64,000 nt of DNA, taken from NCBI GenBank assembly GCA_944320595.1, contig CALUIB010000008.1, forward strand, positions 60,947-124,946, in the 5' to 3' direction. The notes under the pieces were generated by a model that saw nothing but the letters and a program-made list of their open reading frames with translations, was not told the origin of the DNA and did no database searches. The position numbers were made by a program, and so were the translations under genes. Source of the stretch: an uncultured Muribaculaceae bacterium. GTDB taxonomy: Bacteria; Bacteroidota; Bacteroidia; Bacteroidales; Muribaculaceae. Of the stretch, positions 38,611 through 49,532 are shown piece after piece. Position 1 is the first letter of the stretch, and the number at the start of each line of letters is the position of its first letter.

Positions 38611-39507
38611 TTGGCTTTCAAAGTGTCGTCGAAATTCAATACTTTCTCAATCAATATTCGCGGGCAGTTAATTGAGATTGCCCGTCCATGGGTCATGGGC
38701 ATACTCAACGTAACGCCCGATTCGTTCTACTCGGCCAGCCGCGCTCCCGGCAATGAGGAAATCGCAACCCGTGTGCGGCAGCTCGTCTCCCAGGGTGCCG
38801 ACATCATCGACATAGGCGGATATTCATCGCGCCCGGGTGCCGACGACGTTACAGCTCAAGAGGAATACGCCCGGCTGAAACGCGGCATCGAGGCAGTGAA
38901 AGCCATTGCCCCCGAAATGATTATATCAATCGACACTTTCCGTGCCGACGTGGCTCGCAGGTGCGTTATCGACGACGGTGCCGACATCATAAACGACATT
39001 TCGGGAGGAGACCTCGACTCCTGCATGCACGCCACGGTGGCACAGCTGCACACCCCATACGTGATGATGCACACTCGCAGCACCCCTGCCACAATGCAGC
39101 AGCACTGCGATTACCCTCATGGCGTGACTGCCGACGTAATTGCCTCGATGGGGCAGAAAATCGACCACCTGCGGCAACTTGGCGTGTGCGACATCATTGT
39201 GGACCCCGGTTTCGGATTTGCCAAGACTTTGGAACAGAATTACGAACTGCTCAATAACCTTGAAGAATTCCACCTGCTCGGCCTGCCGCTGCTGGTGGGC
39301 ATATCGCGCAAGTCGATGATTTACCGGCTGCTTGGCACCACGCCCGAAGAGTCGCTCAACGGCACCACCGTGCTCAACACTGCCGCGCTGCTGCACGGCT
39401 GCCACATATTGCGCGTGCATGACGTGGCACAGGCCGTAGAGGCCGTAAAAATCACCAGCGCACTGACTCGCAACTATGAATACAAACCATTATATACACA
39501 AATATAG
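38611..39507 (+). CDS. folP: Dihydropteroate synthase
   Basis: The TIM-barrel enzyme that joins p-aminobenzoate to 6-hydroxymethyl-dihydropterin diphosphate in folate synthesis; the target of sulfonamides. The first signature is VMGILNVTPDSFY, then GADIIDIGGYSSRPG (pterin-binding), NDISGGD, and the C-terminal GISRKSMIYRLLG and RVHDVAQAVEA. There is no ATG before the conserved region: the start is TTG at 38611 (298 residues) or GTG at 38623 (294 residues). The GTG may be better given the promoter position. cdaA follows 6 bp downstream. Confidence 0.95.
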   Translation: MAFKVSSKFNTFSINIRGQLIEIARPWVMGILNVTPDSFYSASRAPGNEEIATRVRQLVSQGADIIDIGGYSSRPGADDVTAQEEYARLKRGIEAVKAIAPEMIISIDTFRADVARRCVIDDGADIINDISGGDLDSCMHATVAQLHTPYVMMHTRSTPATMQQHCDYPHGVTADVIASMGQKIDHLRQLGVCDIIVDPGFGFAKTLEQNYELLNNLEEFHLLGLPLLVGISRKSMIYRLLGTTPEESLNGTTVLNTAALLHGCHILRVHDVAQAVEAVKITSALTRNYEYKPLYTQI

Positions 39508-39513
39508 CAAATC

Positions 39514-40281
39514 ATGTCATTCGGAATAAAAGATGCAATCGACATAATAGTGGTGGCGACACTGATGTTCTACACCTACCGCATGATGAAAGAATCGGGC
39601 ACGCTCAACATCTTTTATGGTGTGCTGGCATTCATCGTTGCATGGGTGGTGATGTCCGAAATCCTCGATATGCGCCTCATCGGCACCATCATGGATATGT
39701 TTGTCAACATCGGGTTGATAATCATTGTCATCCTGTTCCAAGACCAAATCAAGCGTTTCTTGGTGGAGATAGGCTCGCACAAGCGGTGGCAATGGGTCAA
39801 CAACATATTCAGGCACAACACTGCCGACGAGACGGGGAAAGAGAAAAAATGGATTCTGCCGGTGGTGTATGCCTGCATGAACATGGCCAAGTCGAAAACC
39901 GGCGCACTGATAGTGATACAGCAAAAGATGCTGCTCGACGACTATGAACACACCGGCGACATTATAAACGCCAACATCAACGCTCGCCTCATCGAGAACA
40001 TATTCTTCAAGAACAGTCCCTTGCACGACGGAGCAATGATAATAGCAGGCGAACGCATAGCATCGGCCGGCTGCATTCTGCCCGTGTCGCACGACACCAA
40101 CCTGCCACGCAACCTGGGCCTGCGCCACCGCTCGGCACTTGGCATAGCACAGGCCACCGATGCAGTGGCCGTGGTGGTGTCGGAAGAAACTGGCAACATA
40201 TCGATGGCATATCGCGGAAGGCTGTTCCAAAAGTTGTCGAGCACAAGCCTCGAAAAACGCCTCTCCGAAATCTGCCAGTAA
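39514..40281 (+). CDS. cdaA: Diadenylate cyclase CdaA (DAC domain)
   Basis: A membrane-anchored enzyme of 255 residues that makes c-di-AMP from two ATP. Three N-terminal helices (about 8-75) are followed by the DAC domain, with DGA at 172-174 (in LHDGAMIIAGERI) and RHR at 204-206. Both catalytic motifs are intact. c-di-AMP controls potassium and osmotic balance and cell-wall homeostasis in many bacteria. Placed between folP (6 bp) and ruvA (24 bp); no CdaR partner is encoded next to it, as expected for Bacteroidetes. Confidence 0.96.
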   Translation: MSFGIKDAIDIIVVATLMFYTYRMMKESGTLNIFYGVLAFIVAWVVMSEILDMRLIGTIMDMFVNIGLIIIVILFQDQIKRFLVEIGSHKRWQWVNNIFRHNTADETGKEKKWILPVVYACMNMAKSKTGALIVIQQKMLLDDYEHTGDIINANINARLIENIFFKNSPLHDGAMIIAGERIASAGCILPVSHDTNLPRNLGLRHRSALGIAQATDAVAVVVSEETGNISMAYRGRLFQKLSSTSLEKRLSEICQ

Positions 40282-40305
40282 TCCCCACAAAAAACAGCAC
40301 TAATC

Positions 40306-40887
40306 ATGATTGAATACATAAAAGGCCCTGTGGCCGAAATAACGCCGGCCTACGCCGTAATCGACAATCACGGCATAGGGTACATGATAAACATATCGCT
40401 CTATGCCTACGAACGCCTGCAACAGGCCGCCGAGGCCAAACTTTACATATACGAGGCCCTGCGCGAAGACGCCCACCAGCTATTCGGGTTCATCGACAAG
40501 CGCGAGCGCGAATTGTTCTTGCTGCTGATAAGCGTGTCGGGGGTGGGTCCCAACACGGCACGCATGATACTGTCGGCAATGTCGCCCGACGAGCTTAGCG
40601 CGGCCATCGCCAGCGGCAACGACGTATCGCTGAAAGCAGTGAAAGGGATAGGCGCAAAAACGGCGCAACGCATAATTGTGGACTTGAAGGACAAAATAAA
40701 AACCGCCGATGCTACGTTATTATCCAAAATGCCCTCCAACAACGAGGTATATGAAGAGGCATTAGCAGCACTCGTCATGCTCGGGTTCACGCAGGCCATG
40801 TCGCAAAAGGTGCTTGCTAAGCTGCTTGCCTCAAACAGCAATCTCACTGTGGAAGAAGCCATAAAGCAGGCCCTGAAAATGATGTGA
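40306..40887 (+). CDS. ruvA: Holliday junction branch migration protein RuvA
   Basis: A 193-residue DNA-binding subunit that tetramerises on Holliday junctions and guides the RuvB motor. An N-terminal OB fold ([20 protein letters not shown]) is followed by two helix-hairpin-helix motifs ([14 protein letters not shown] and [20 protein letters not shown]) and a C-terminal UBA-like domain that binds RuvB ([13 protein letters not shown]). Length is normal. ruvB and ruvC are not in the window. Confidence 0.97.
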   Translation: MIEYIKGPVAEITPAYAVIDNHGIGYMINISLYAYERLQQAAEAKLYIYEALREDAHQLFGFIDKRERELFLLLISVSGVGPNTARMILSAMSPDELSAAIASGNDVSLKAVKGIGAKTAQRIIVDLKDKIKTADATLLSKMPSNNEVYEEALAALVMLGFTQAMSQKVLAKLLASNSNLTVEEAIKQALKMM

Positions 40888-41028
40888 CGGGAACGCACAC
40901 CCCACCGGCAAAGTTCCTCGCACATGCATCACACCCGGCCTGCACGGCTATCCTGTGTCCAGTGCAGTTGCCACTGAATATGCCAAGCGAGGACGAGGGC
41001 CGATAGTAACGACTGTTTCAAGAATGAG

Positions 41029-44000
41029 ATGAAGGGCTTTTTGACCAAAAGCAACCGTAAAATAAAATTTTGGGCCGCGGCCGCAGGCATGATGCTACTG
41101 GCATCGGCCGGCGGTTTCTATGCCTATGGCCAATACTACACTTCCCAGCTGCCACCGCCGCCCCCCACAGCCCCGGCCGGCAATAAGGCATCCGAAACCG
41201 ACACCATCGAAACGCAATTTCCGGTGCGGCCCACCGTGCCCGACACCTACGACTACCTTGAGGAACAAAACAGCTATGCTGCCGACCTCAAAAATCCGTC
41301 GAACATCACCACCGAGGCCGAATATGACTACGCGACGGGGTGCTACATCATTCGCACCAAACTTGGCGACAAGGAGATAGCAACACCGTTCATGCTCTCG
41401 GCCGACGAATATAACAACCTCGTCCTGCGCCAGTCGATGCAGGAATATTACAGGCAAAAGAACTCCGACCTGGCACAAGAAAAGAAAGACCCTTTCAACT
41501 TCCTCGACATGAGTTTCGGCTTGGGGCCGCTCGAAAAGGTGTTCGGCCCCGGCGGGGTGCAATTGAAGACGCAAGGCTCGGTGCAATTGCAATTAGGCAT
41601 GAAAATGAACAAGACCGACAACCCTGCCCTGTCGGTCGATGCCCGGCGCAGCACATACTTCGACTTCGACGAAAAGATACAAGCTACCATCAATGCATCG
41701 GTGGGCAGCAAGATGAAGTTCAACATGAATTACAACACCGATGCCACATTCGACTTCGACTCGCAGAACCTGAAACTGCAATACGAAGGCGAGGAGGACG
41801 AAATCATAAAGTCGATAGAGGCCGGTAACGTGAGCATGACCACCGGGTCTTCGCTCATTAGGGGTAGCACGGCACTGTTCGGTATCAAGACCACCATGCA
41901 ATTCGGCAAACTCACGGCCACGGCACTCGTGTCGCAGCAGAACAGCGAGTCGCAGACGGTAAACACCCGCGGAGGCGCACAAACCACCGAGTTCAGCATC
42001 AACGCCGACGAATACGATGCCAACCGACATTTCTTCCTGGGGCAATTCTTCTATGACAACTACGACAACTTTTGCTCCACTCTGCCGCTCGTCAACTCGG
42101 GCATCAACATCACACGCATCGAGGTGTGGGTGACCAACAAGCGGCAAAACTATGAAGAGTCGCGCAACCTTGTTGCATTCATGGACCTTGGCGAAAACAA
42201 ACGCCTTGCCAGCAACCACTGGATTGCCAACGCCGCACAAAACAACCCGTCGAACAATGCCAACAACCTGCTCGACGAGATACGAACCGACTATCCCGAC
42301 GCTCGCTCCATAAGCCAAGTAACAACTGCACTGCAACCGCTATCGGCCTACGGAATAGAGGGCGGGCGCGACTATGAGAAGGTGGAGAGCGCACGGTTGC
42401 TTAGCTCGTCGGAATACACGCTCAATTCCGCGCTCGGATACATATCGCTGCGCTCGGCACTGAGCAGCGACGAGGTGCTTGCCGTGGCCTACGAATACAC
42501 CTATCAGGGCCAAACCTACCAGGTGGGCGAATTTTCGGGCGACATCACATCGTCCGAGCAGTCGCTATATGTGAAGATGCTCAAAGGCTCCACCGTGTCG
42601 CCCTATCTGCCGGCATGGAAACTGATGATGAAAAACGTGTATTCACTCGGTGCCTACCAAGTGCAGAAGGAGAACTTCCGCCTCAACGTAAAGTACCTTA
42701 GCGACACCACCGGCACCGAGATAAGCTATATCCCCGACGGCCCCATCAACGGAACACCGCTCATTCAAGTGCTGAACGTCGATAGACTGGACTCAAACGA
42801 CCAGCCCAACCCCGACGGACGTTTCGACTACATCGAGGGATATACCATACTATCCTCCAACGGCAAGGTCATATTCCCGGTCACCGAACCGTTCGGGCGG
42901 CACCTGCGCCGCATGATAGGCAACGATGCCATCGCCGACCGCTACGTGTATGAAGAATTGTATGACTCCACGCTGACGGTGGCGCAACAGCTTTCCGACA
43001 AGAACAAGTTTACGCTGTCGGGCGAATACCAGGCATCGTCGGGGTCGCAAATCAACCTCAACGCCATGAATGTACCGCAAGGGTCGGTGGTGGTAACCGC
43101 CGGCGGCGTGACGCTTACCGAAAACAGTGACTACGTGGTTGACTACAACATGGGTATCGTCACCATCATCAACCAAAGCATCATCGATGCAGGCACAAGC
43201 ATAAGCGTTTCGCTCGAAAACCAATCAACATTCAGCACCCAGCGCAAAACGCTGCTCGGGCTAGACCTCAACTACCAGTTCTCGCCCGACTTCAACATAG
43301 GAGGTACCATAATGCACTACTCCGAAAAGCCGCTGACCGAAAAGGTGTCGATAGGCAACGAAGTGGTGAAAAACACCATCTGGGGCTTGAATTTCGCTTA
43401 CAAGAATGAATTCATGTGGCTCACCAACTTGCTCAACAAGATACCCACCGTCAACGCCACAGCCCCGTCGTCAATCAGCTTGGAGGGAGAATTTGCCCAA
43501 CTCATACCGCATCAGGCGCACACAGGCTCGTCGGAGGGCAGTTCGTATATCGATGACTTTGAATCAACGCAAACGGGCATCGACCTGCGCTCGCCTTACC
43601 AGTGGTTCCTATCGGCAACGCCCTACGACCCCGATAAAAACGCACTTTTCCCCGAGGCCGCACTGAACAACAGCATCGACTACGGCAAAAACCGAGCCTT
43701 GCTCGCTTGGTACTACATTGACCGTATGTTCACCGAGCGCAACTCGTCGCTCGCCCCGGGCTATATACGCAACGACCTCGCCCAGCTGTCGAACCCATAC
43801 GTGCGCGAGATAAACTACACCGAGCTTTATCCCGACCGCGAGCTAAGCTACGGCGAATCGACCACCATACAAACCCTGAACCTGTCGTTCTACCCCAACG
43901 AGCGCGGCCCATACAACCTCGACGCTACCAACATCGACAGCGAGGGCAACTTGCTATACCCCGAACGGCGGTGGGGCGGCATCATGCGCAAGCTCGACAA

Positions 44001-47000
44001 TACCGACTTCGAGACATCTAACATCGAATACATCCAATTCTGGATGATGAGCCCGTTCCTCGACCCCGACAACCCTAACAACGAGGGCGGCGACCTGTAC
44101 TTCAACTTAGGCGAAGTGAGCGAAGATGTGCTGAAGGACGGCTACAAGTCATACGAAAACGGTCTGCCTGTGGACGGCAGCGAACAATATATGCTCGAAA
44201 CCGTGTGGGGACGCGTGTCAACACAGACGTCGCTCACCTACGCTTTCGACAACACCGCCGACTCGCGCCGCGTGCAAGATGTCGGCTTGGACGGGCTGAG
44301 CAACGATGCCGAGTTCTCGCACAGCAGCTATGCCGCTTTTGTCGAAGAACTGCGTTCCAAGCTGTCGCCGACGGCACTGGCGCAGATGCAGCAAGACCCA
44401 TTCTCGCCGCTCAACGACCCGGCCGGCGACAACTACCACTTCTACCGCGGATACGACTACGACGAGCGGCAACTGTCGATACTTGAACGCTACAAGCACT
44501 ATAACGGAACCGAGGGGAACTCGCTTTCGAGCGAAGAGGCCGGCGACGCGCTCTACCAGTCGGCACGTAGCGTGCCCGACGTGGAAGACATCAACGGCGA
44601 CAACACGCTAAACGAGTATGAACGCTACTTCCAGTACCACATCTCGCTGCGCCCCGAGGACATGGTGGTGGGGCAAAACTACATCACCGACGTGCGCGAG
44701 ACCACCGTCACCACTCGCGACGGCAACCGCCAAGACGTGCGCTGGTTCCAGTTCAAAATCCCATTGAGCGAATACGAGAAAACGGTAGGCTCAATCTCCG
44801 ACTTCTCGACAATACGTTTCATACGTATGTTCATGACGGGGTTCAAGAACACCACGCACCTGCGTTTCGCCACGCTCGAATTGGTCCGCGGCGAATGGCG
44901 CACCTACGACTACAACTTGAACACCCGCGGCGACGCACCAGCCGAGGGGAACATCGACGTGAGTGCTGTGAACATCGAGGAGAATGCAGGCCGCACCCCG
45001 GTCAACTACGTGCTGCCTCCGGGCGTGACGCGCATCATCGACCCGGGCCAATCGCAGGCAGTGCAACTCAACGAGCAATCAATGTCGCTTGAGATAACCG
45101 ACTTGCAGCCGGGCGACGCACGGGCCGTGTACCGCAACACGAGCCTCGACCTGCGCATCTACAAGCGGCTGCAAATGCACGTCCACAACGAGGCATTGGT
45201 TGACGACGTTACAGGCCTCACCAATGGCGACGTGGCCATGTTCGTCCGCCTTGGTTCGGATGTCAAGAACAACTACTATGAATATGAAATACCGCTCGAA
45301 GTGACACCCGAGGGGCATTACAGCCAGGAGGGGAACGACCGCAGCATAGTGTGGCCCGATGCCAACCGCCTCGACGTGGAGCTGGAACTGTTCACCACCG
45401 TGAAGAAGAACCGCAACCAGCAAAAGATGGCCGGCATGAGCGACGTGTCATATACTCAGGAATATTCGGAATATGACGACCGCCACAACCGCGTGTCGGT
45501 GAAGGGCAACCCGTCGCTTAGCAACGTGAAAGTGATAATGATTGGTGTGCGCAATAATTCTTCGACCACCAAGGATTGCATAGTATGGGTCAACGAGCTG
45601 CGTGTCACCGACTTTGCCAACGATGGCGGCTGGGCTGCAAAGGGGAGCGTGAACCTCAACATGAGCGACATTGCCACGTTCAACTTCTCGGGACACAAGG
45701 AGACTGTGGGATTCGGGTCGGTCGATCAAAGCCTGTCGGAACGCAACCTTGAAGACTATTCGCAATATAACGTGGCCGTGCAAATCAATGCCGGGCGACT
45801 TCTCCCAGAGAAGGCCAAGCTCAACGCCCCCATCTACTTTTCGATGACGAAAGAAAAGACCACGCCAAAATACAACCCACTCGACGAAGACATACTGCTG
45901 AAAGACGCATTGGATGCCTGCTCGACCGACGAGCAGCGCGACTCGATAGAATCATTTGCCGTAACGCGCAGCACCGTGAAAAGTTTCAGCATTTCGGGGC
46001 TGAAGTTCGATGTCAAGAGCAAGAACCCCATGCCGTGGGATCCTGCCAACTTCACATTCAGCTACTCGTCGAACAAGCAGCAAAATTCCGACCCCGACAA
46101 CGAGTATGAAAACACCAGCGACTATCGCGGCAGCCTGCAATATAGCTATGCCCCATACTTCAAGCCGTTCAAGCCGTTCAAGGGGCTGAAAAGCAAGTCG
46201 AAGAATGTTAAGTTTCTAAAGGACTGGGAACTTAACTGGCTCCCAACATCGATAGAATTCTTCACCAACATATCACGATACTACTACGAGCAACAAGAAC
46301 GCAACACCACCGACAGCGACATAGAGCTGCCAGTGTCGGTGAGCAAGAACTTCCTGTGGGATCGCCAGTTTGCTCTGAACTGGAACATAACCAAGGCTCT
46401 GAACGTGTCGTTCAACTCCAACACCACCGCACACATCGAGGAACCTGCCGGGGCTGTCAACAAGCGGCTTTTCCCCGACAAATACAAGCTGTGGAAAGAC
46501 TCGGTGAAACAGAGCATCAAGAACTTAGGCACACCGTATGCCTACGACCAGTCGTTCGTGACCACCTACAAGGCCCCGTTCAGCGCAATACCGCTGCTGA
46601 ACTTCATGACCGCATCGCTCACCTACAACTCGGCCTACAACTGGGAACGAGGAACGGCAATCAACGGGGTGCAGACGGGTAACACCATCTACAACCAGTC
46701 GTCGTGGAACGTGGACGGGCGCATCAACTTGGAACAGTTCTACAACAAGTTCAAGTACCTGCGCGATGTCAACAAGCGTTTCAGCAATTCGCGCCGCCCG
46801 ACAATGGAAAAGAAACCCAAGCGTTTCGAGCGCACCATAATGCTCAAGGAAGACACCACGGTAATGGTAAGGCACAACCTGCGCACCAAGAAACTGAAGA
46901 TTACCGCCACCACCACAGCCGACGGCAAGCCATTTCGTGTGCAGGCACGGATAGTCGATGACAACAACGTAGAAGTGCTCGACCGCGGCAAGCAGAACAT

Positions 47001-48474
47001 AAAACTCGTGATAGTAGAAAACAACAAAGAGAAGAAAAACTTCTGGAAGGAGGCGGCACAGTATGCCACACGCTTCGGCATGATGGTGCGCAACGTGAGC
47101 GTCCGCTACAAGAACACCAAGTCGCTGTCGCTGCCGCAATTCGTCCCGACCATCGGCGACATCTTCGGCCAGTCAAACGGCTACGACGTGCTCGCCCCGG
47201 GCCTGGACTTCGCCTTCGGTTTCTACGACGAAGGCTATATAGGCAAGGCAAAGGAACGCGGCTGGCTGCTTGGCGATGACACGCAAACGTCGCCGGCACT
47301 CTATGCCCGCACCGAGGAGTTCGACCTTGAAATAGGACTTGAGCCTATAAAAGGACTGAAGATAACGCTCACCACCAACCGCACCGACAGCCGCACGAGC
47401 CAAATCATGTTCATGTATGACGACATGAACACCACCTACTCGGGCAGCTACACCAAGACGCACTGCGCCATACTCACCGCCCTCAAGGGTTCATCGTCGA
47501 AGGACGGATATGCCAGCGAGACGTTCAACAAGTTCCTGCAAAACATACCCGTGATAGCCGAGCGGTTGCAAAACCGGTACAACGGTGCCACCTACCCCAC
47601 CACAGGGTTCATGCGCGACCATGCACTCGCCGGCCAGCCGTTCAACGCCGAGAATGGAGGTGTGAACCGTTCGAGCAGCGACGTGCTGATACCTGCATTC
47701 ATGGCCGCCTATACCGGGCAAGACCCTGGCAAGGTGACGCTCGACCCGTTCCCAGGCCTCGGGGCAATGCTGCCCAACTGGCGCGTCACATACGACGGGC
47801 TGGGCAAGATTGAGTGGTTCCGCAAGCTCTTCCGCAGCCTCACGCTCACCCATGCCTACCAGTGCACCTATTCGGTAGGCTCGTTCACGAGCTATTCCGA
47901 CTGGATTTCGGTAGGCGACGGCATGGGATTCAGCCGCGACGAACTAACGCAGAACCCTTACCCGACTTCACCCTACAACATCTCGTCGGTGGCCATCACC
48001 GAGAAATTCGCTCCGCTGATAGGCGTGTCGGCAACGATGTACAACAATATCACCGTCAACGCCGAATACCGCGACAGCCGCACGCTCACGCTCAACTCGT
48101 CGGCAGGGCAGCTCGTCGAGGCGTCAAGCAAGTCGTTCGTCGTTGGCGGCAGCTACAAAATAGCCAATTTCAACTCGATACTGAAAATCGGCGGGCAGCA
48201 GCAAGGGGTGAACCACGACTTGACAATCAATGCCGACTTCTCGCTGTCGAACAACAGCGCACTCATACGCAAGATAGAAAGCAACACGGCGCAGGCCACA
48301 AGTGGCACTCGCACCATTGCAATCAACCTCACAGCCGACTATGTGCTGAGCAAGCGGCTGACAGTGGGCGCATACTTCGACCACCAAATCAACACACCGC
48401 TTGTGTCATCGACAGCCTACCCCACCACCAACACCAACTTCGGCGTGTCAATCAACCTCTCGCTCACGCGCTGA
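41029..48474 (+). CDS. sprA: SprA (Sov), outer-membrane translocon of the type IX secretion system
   Basis: A 2481-residue protein matching the SprA/Sov family, the very large single-chain beta-barrel through which T9SS cargo crosses the outer membrane. A signal-anchor region (about 12-35) and a Pro-rich linker (LPPPPPTAPAG) open it. The family features are in order: LKNPSNITTEAEYDYATG, DPFNFLDMSFGLGPLEKVFGPGGVQLK-type segment (residues near 160-185), TYFDFDEKIQATINASVGSK, repeated barrel-strand blocks, and a C-terminal strand ending in SINLSLTR. The full length with no frameshift implies a working channel. It lies 141 bp after ruvA with no clear terminator between. PorK, PorL, PorM and PorN are not in the window. 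Confidence 0.96.
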   Translation: MKGFLTKSNRKIKFWAAAAGMMLLASAGGFYAYGQYYTSQLPPPPPTAPAGNKASETDTIETQFPVRPTVPDTYDYLEEQNSYAADLKNPSNITTEAEYDYATGCYIIRTKLGDKEIATPFMLSADEYNNLVLRQSMQEYYRQKNSDLAQEKKDPFNFLDMSFGLGPLEKVFGPGGVQLKTQGSVQLQLGMKMNKTDNPALSVDARRSTYFDFDEKIQATINASVGSKMKFNMNYNTDATFDFDSQNLKLQYEGEEDEIIKSIEAGNVSMTTGSSLIRGSTALFGIKTTMQFGKLTATALVSQQNSESQTVNTRGGAQTTEFSINADEYDANRHFFLGQFFYDNYDNFCSTLPLVNSGINITRIEVWVTNKRQNYEESRNLVAFMDLGENKRLASNHWIANAAQNNPSNNANNLLDEIRTDYPDARSISQVTTALQPLSAYGIEGGRDYEKVESARLLSSSEYTLNSALGYISLRSALSSDEVLAVAYEYTYQGQTYQVGEFSGDITSSEQSLYVKMLKGSTVSPYLPAWKLMMKNVYSLGAYQVQKENFRLNVKYLSDTTGTEISYIPDGPINGTPLIQVLNVDRLDSNDQPNPDGRFDYIEGYTILSSNGKVIFPVTEPFGRHLRRMIGNDAIADRYVYEELYDSTLTVAQQLSDKNKFTLSGEYQASSGSQINLNAMNVPQGSVVVTAGGVTLTENSDYVVDYNMGIVTIINQSIIDAGTSISVSLENQSTFSTQRKTLLGLDLNYQFSPDFNIGGTIMHYSEKPLTEKVSIGNEVVKNTIWGLNFAYKNEFMWLTNLLNKIPTVNATAPSSISLEGEFAQLIPHQAHTGSSEGSSYIDDFESTQTGIDLRSPYQWFLSATPYDPDKNALFPEAALNNSIDYGKNRALLAWYYIDRMFTERNSSLAPGYIRNDLAQLSNPYVREINYTELYPDRELSYGESTTIQTLNLSFYPNERGPYNLDATNIDSEGNLLYPERRWGGIMRKLDNTDFETSNIEYIQFWMMSPFLDPDNPNNEGGDLYFNLGEVSEDVLKDGYKSYENGLPVDGSEQYMLETVWGRVSTQTSLTYAFDNTADSRRVQDVGLDGLSNDAEFSHSSYAAFVEELRSKLSPTALAQMQQDPFSPLNDPAGDNYHFYRGYDYDERQLSILERYKHYNGTEGNSLSSEEAGDALYQSARSVPDVEDINGDNTLNEYERYFQYHISLRPEDMVVGQNYITDVRETTVTTRDGNRQDVRWFQFKIPLSEYEKTVGSISDFSTIRFIRMFMTGFKNTTHLRFATLELVRGEWRTYDYNLNTRGDAPAEGNIDVSAVNIEENAGRTPVNYVLPPGVTRIIDPGQSQAVQLNEQSMSLEITDLQPGDARAVYRNTSLDLRIYKRLQMHVHNEALVDDVTGLTNGDVAMFVRLGSDVKNNYYEYEIPLEVTPEGHYSQEGNDRSIVWPDANRLDVELELFTTVKKNRNQQKMAGMSDVSYTQEYSEYDDRHNRVSVKGNPSLSNVKVIMIGVRNNSSTTKDCIVWVNELRVTDFANDGGWAAKGSVNLNMSDIATFNFSGHKETVGFGSVDQSLSERNLEDYSQYNVAVQINAGRLLPEKAKLNAPIYFSMTKEKTTPKYNPLDEDILLKDALDACSTDEQRDSIESFAVTRSTVKSFSISGLKFDVKSKNPMPWDPANFTFSYSSNKQQNSDPDNEYENTSDYRGSLQYSYAPYFKPFKPFKGLKSKSKNVKFLKDWELNWLPTSIEFFTNISRYYYEQQERNTTDSDIELPVSVSKNFLWDRQFALNWNITKALNVSFNSNTTAHIEEPAGAVNKRLFPDKYKLWKDSVKQSIKNLGTPYAYDQSFVTTYKAPFSAIPLLNFMTASLTYNSAYNWERGTAINGVQTGNTIYNQSSWNVDGRINLEQFYNKFKYLRDVNKRFSNSRRPTMEKKPKRFERTIMLKEDTTVMVRHNLRTKKLKITATTTADGKPFRVQARIVDDNNVEVLDRGKQNIKLVIVENNKEKKNFWKEAAQYATRFGMMVRNVSVRYKNTKSLSLPQFVPTIGDIFGQSNGYDVLAPGLDFAFGFYDEGYIGKAKERGWLLGDDTQTSPALYARTEEFDLEIGLEPIKGLKITLTTNRTDSRTSQIMFMYDDMNTTYSGSYTKTHCAILTALKGSSSKDGYASETFNKFLQNIPVIAERLQNRYNGATYPTTGFMRDHALAGQPFNAENGGVNRSSSDVLIPAFMAAYTGQDPGKVTLDPFPGLGAMLPNWRVTYDGLGKIEWFRKLFRSLTLTHAYQCTYSVGSFTSYSDWISVGDGMGFSRDELTQNPYPTSPYNISSVAITEKFAPLIGVSATMYNNITVNAEYRDSRTLTLNSSAGQLVEASSKSFVVGGSYKIANFNSILKIGGQQQGVNHDLTINADFSLSNNSALIRKIESNTAQATSGTRTIAINLTADYVLSKRLTVGAYFDHQINTPLVSSTAYPTTNTNFGVSINLSLTR

Positions 48475-48495
48475 CGACCGCAGAGATTAAAAACA

Positions 48496-48538
48496 CAGTG
48501 CCGGCCTGATGCTAACAAATGGCATCAGGCCGGCACTG
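48496..48538. terminator. Hairpin between sprA and nitroreductase
   Basis: A perfect 17-bp stem (48496-48512 with 48522-48538) and 9-nt loop between two convergent genes. The A-run to its left gives T's on the minus strand, so it most likely serves the nitroreductase gene; it may also slow sprA transcription. Confidence 0.85.
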
Positions 48539-48562
48539 CTATATCGTCAATGCACGTCCGCC

Positions 48563-49321
48563 TTAGAACGGGATTTTGAACCCCTGCTCCTGCATGAAAT
48601 CGACAAACACCTTGGAAAACGCCTCGTTATTGGCCTTCGGGTAACGCACGTCGGTGAACACCTGCGCAAGCGTCTGCTTGCCGTTCTCGGCCACATACCC
48701 CTTGTTCACTTCAAGTGCCTCCTTGCTTGCATACACGGCACGAATGCGCTCCAAGTCATAGTCATGGTAAGTCTCGTCGTGCATTATCGCCTCCACTGGC
48801 AACCGTTCAGCCTTTGGCTCAGCATCGGGGTCGGCAGGGTAACCCACCGTGAGCGTCACCACCGGCAGCACCATAGTCGGCAACTCCAGCACCTCGGCAA
48901 TCTGCGGCGCATTGTAGGTGGTGGTGCCAATGTAGCAGCACCCCAGACCTGCCATTTCGGCAGCCGTGTTGAACTGCTGCGCAAACACCGTCACGTCGAG
49001 CATCGCCGACAGGAACGACTGGAAATTGCCATAGCACGGCACGGCATCCGATGCCTCGCACCAACAGTCCATGCGGTTGAAGTCGGCGCAGAACGTAAGC
49101 ACCACCGGAGCCTCGCTCACCATCTTTTGGAAAAAATGGTGCGGCGCAAGCTGCCGCTTTTTCTCCTCGTCGCGAGTCACCACCACGCTGTAAAGCTGCA
49201 TGCCGCCCGTGGTGGGAGCCTCGGCTGCGGCCTCAATCAACTGCCTGAGCAGCTCGCCGTCCACCGGCCTCGACGAATACTTCCTTATCGTCTTCCTATT
49301 CTTAAAATATTCGTTAACCAT
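48563..49321 (-). CDS. NADPH-dependent nitroreductase family oxidoreductase (NfsA/FRP-like)
   Basis: A 252-residue FMN-dependent reductase. The N-terminal RKTIRKYSSRPVDGELL carries the FMN-binding Arg pair, followed by EAAAEAPTTGGMQLYSVVV. The middle segment GLGCCYIGTTTYNAPQIAEVL and the later VTLTVGYPADPDAEPK are typical of the NfsA/flavin reductase P group. These enzymes reduce nitro-compounds, quinones or flavins; the native substrate is not known. A second relative is at 53035-53784, but the two are clearly different in sequence. Confidence 0.9.
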   Translation of the reverse strand: MVNEYFKNRKTIRKYSSRPVDGELLRQLIEAAAEAPTTGGMQLYSVVVTRDEEKKRQLAPHHFFQKMVSEAPVVLTFCADFNRMDCWCEASDAVPCYGNFQSFLSAMLDVTVFAQQFNTAAEMAGLGCCYIGTTTYNAPQIAEVLELPTMVLPVVTLTVGYPADPDAEPKAERLPVEAIMHDETYHDYDLERIRAVYASKEALEVNKGYVAENGKQTLAQVFTDVRYPKANNEAFSKVFVDFMQEQGFKIPF

Positions 49322-49532
49322 TACCTATTTTGTTATTAGATACATATCTTCTATCGCAAAGGTAATATAAAATTCCCATGAACAGCTAAATATGGAGCTT
49401 ATTATTGAAGTCACCCGTCATTGCCCCATGCATTGAACCCAATATCCCAGGAACCCGTTATCTTGCATTTGAATTAATCTTGCACGTCAATCTGCCGAGC
49501 CTTCATGAGCCGTTCCTTGTATGTGTCCATAG

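Noticed and set aside
41029..48474. Several unrelated surface proteins in one long frame
   Set aside because: The frame is continuous and follows the known order of SprA features from signal anchor to final barrel strand, so it is one protein.
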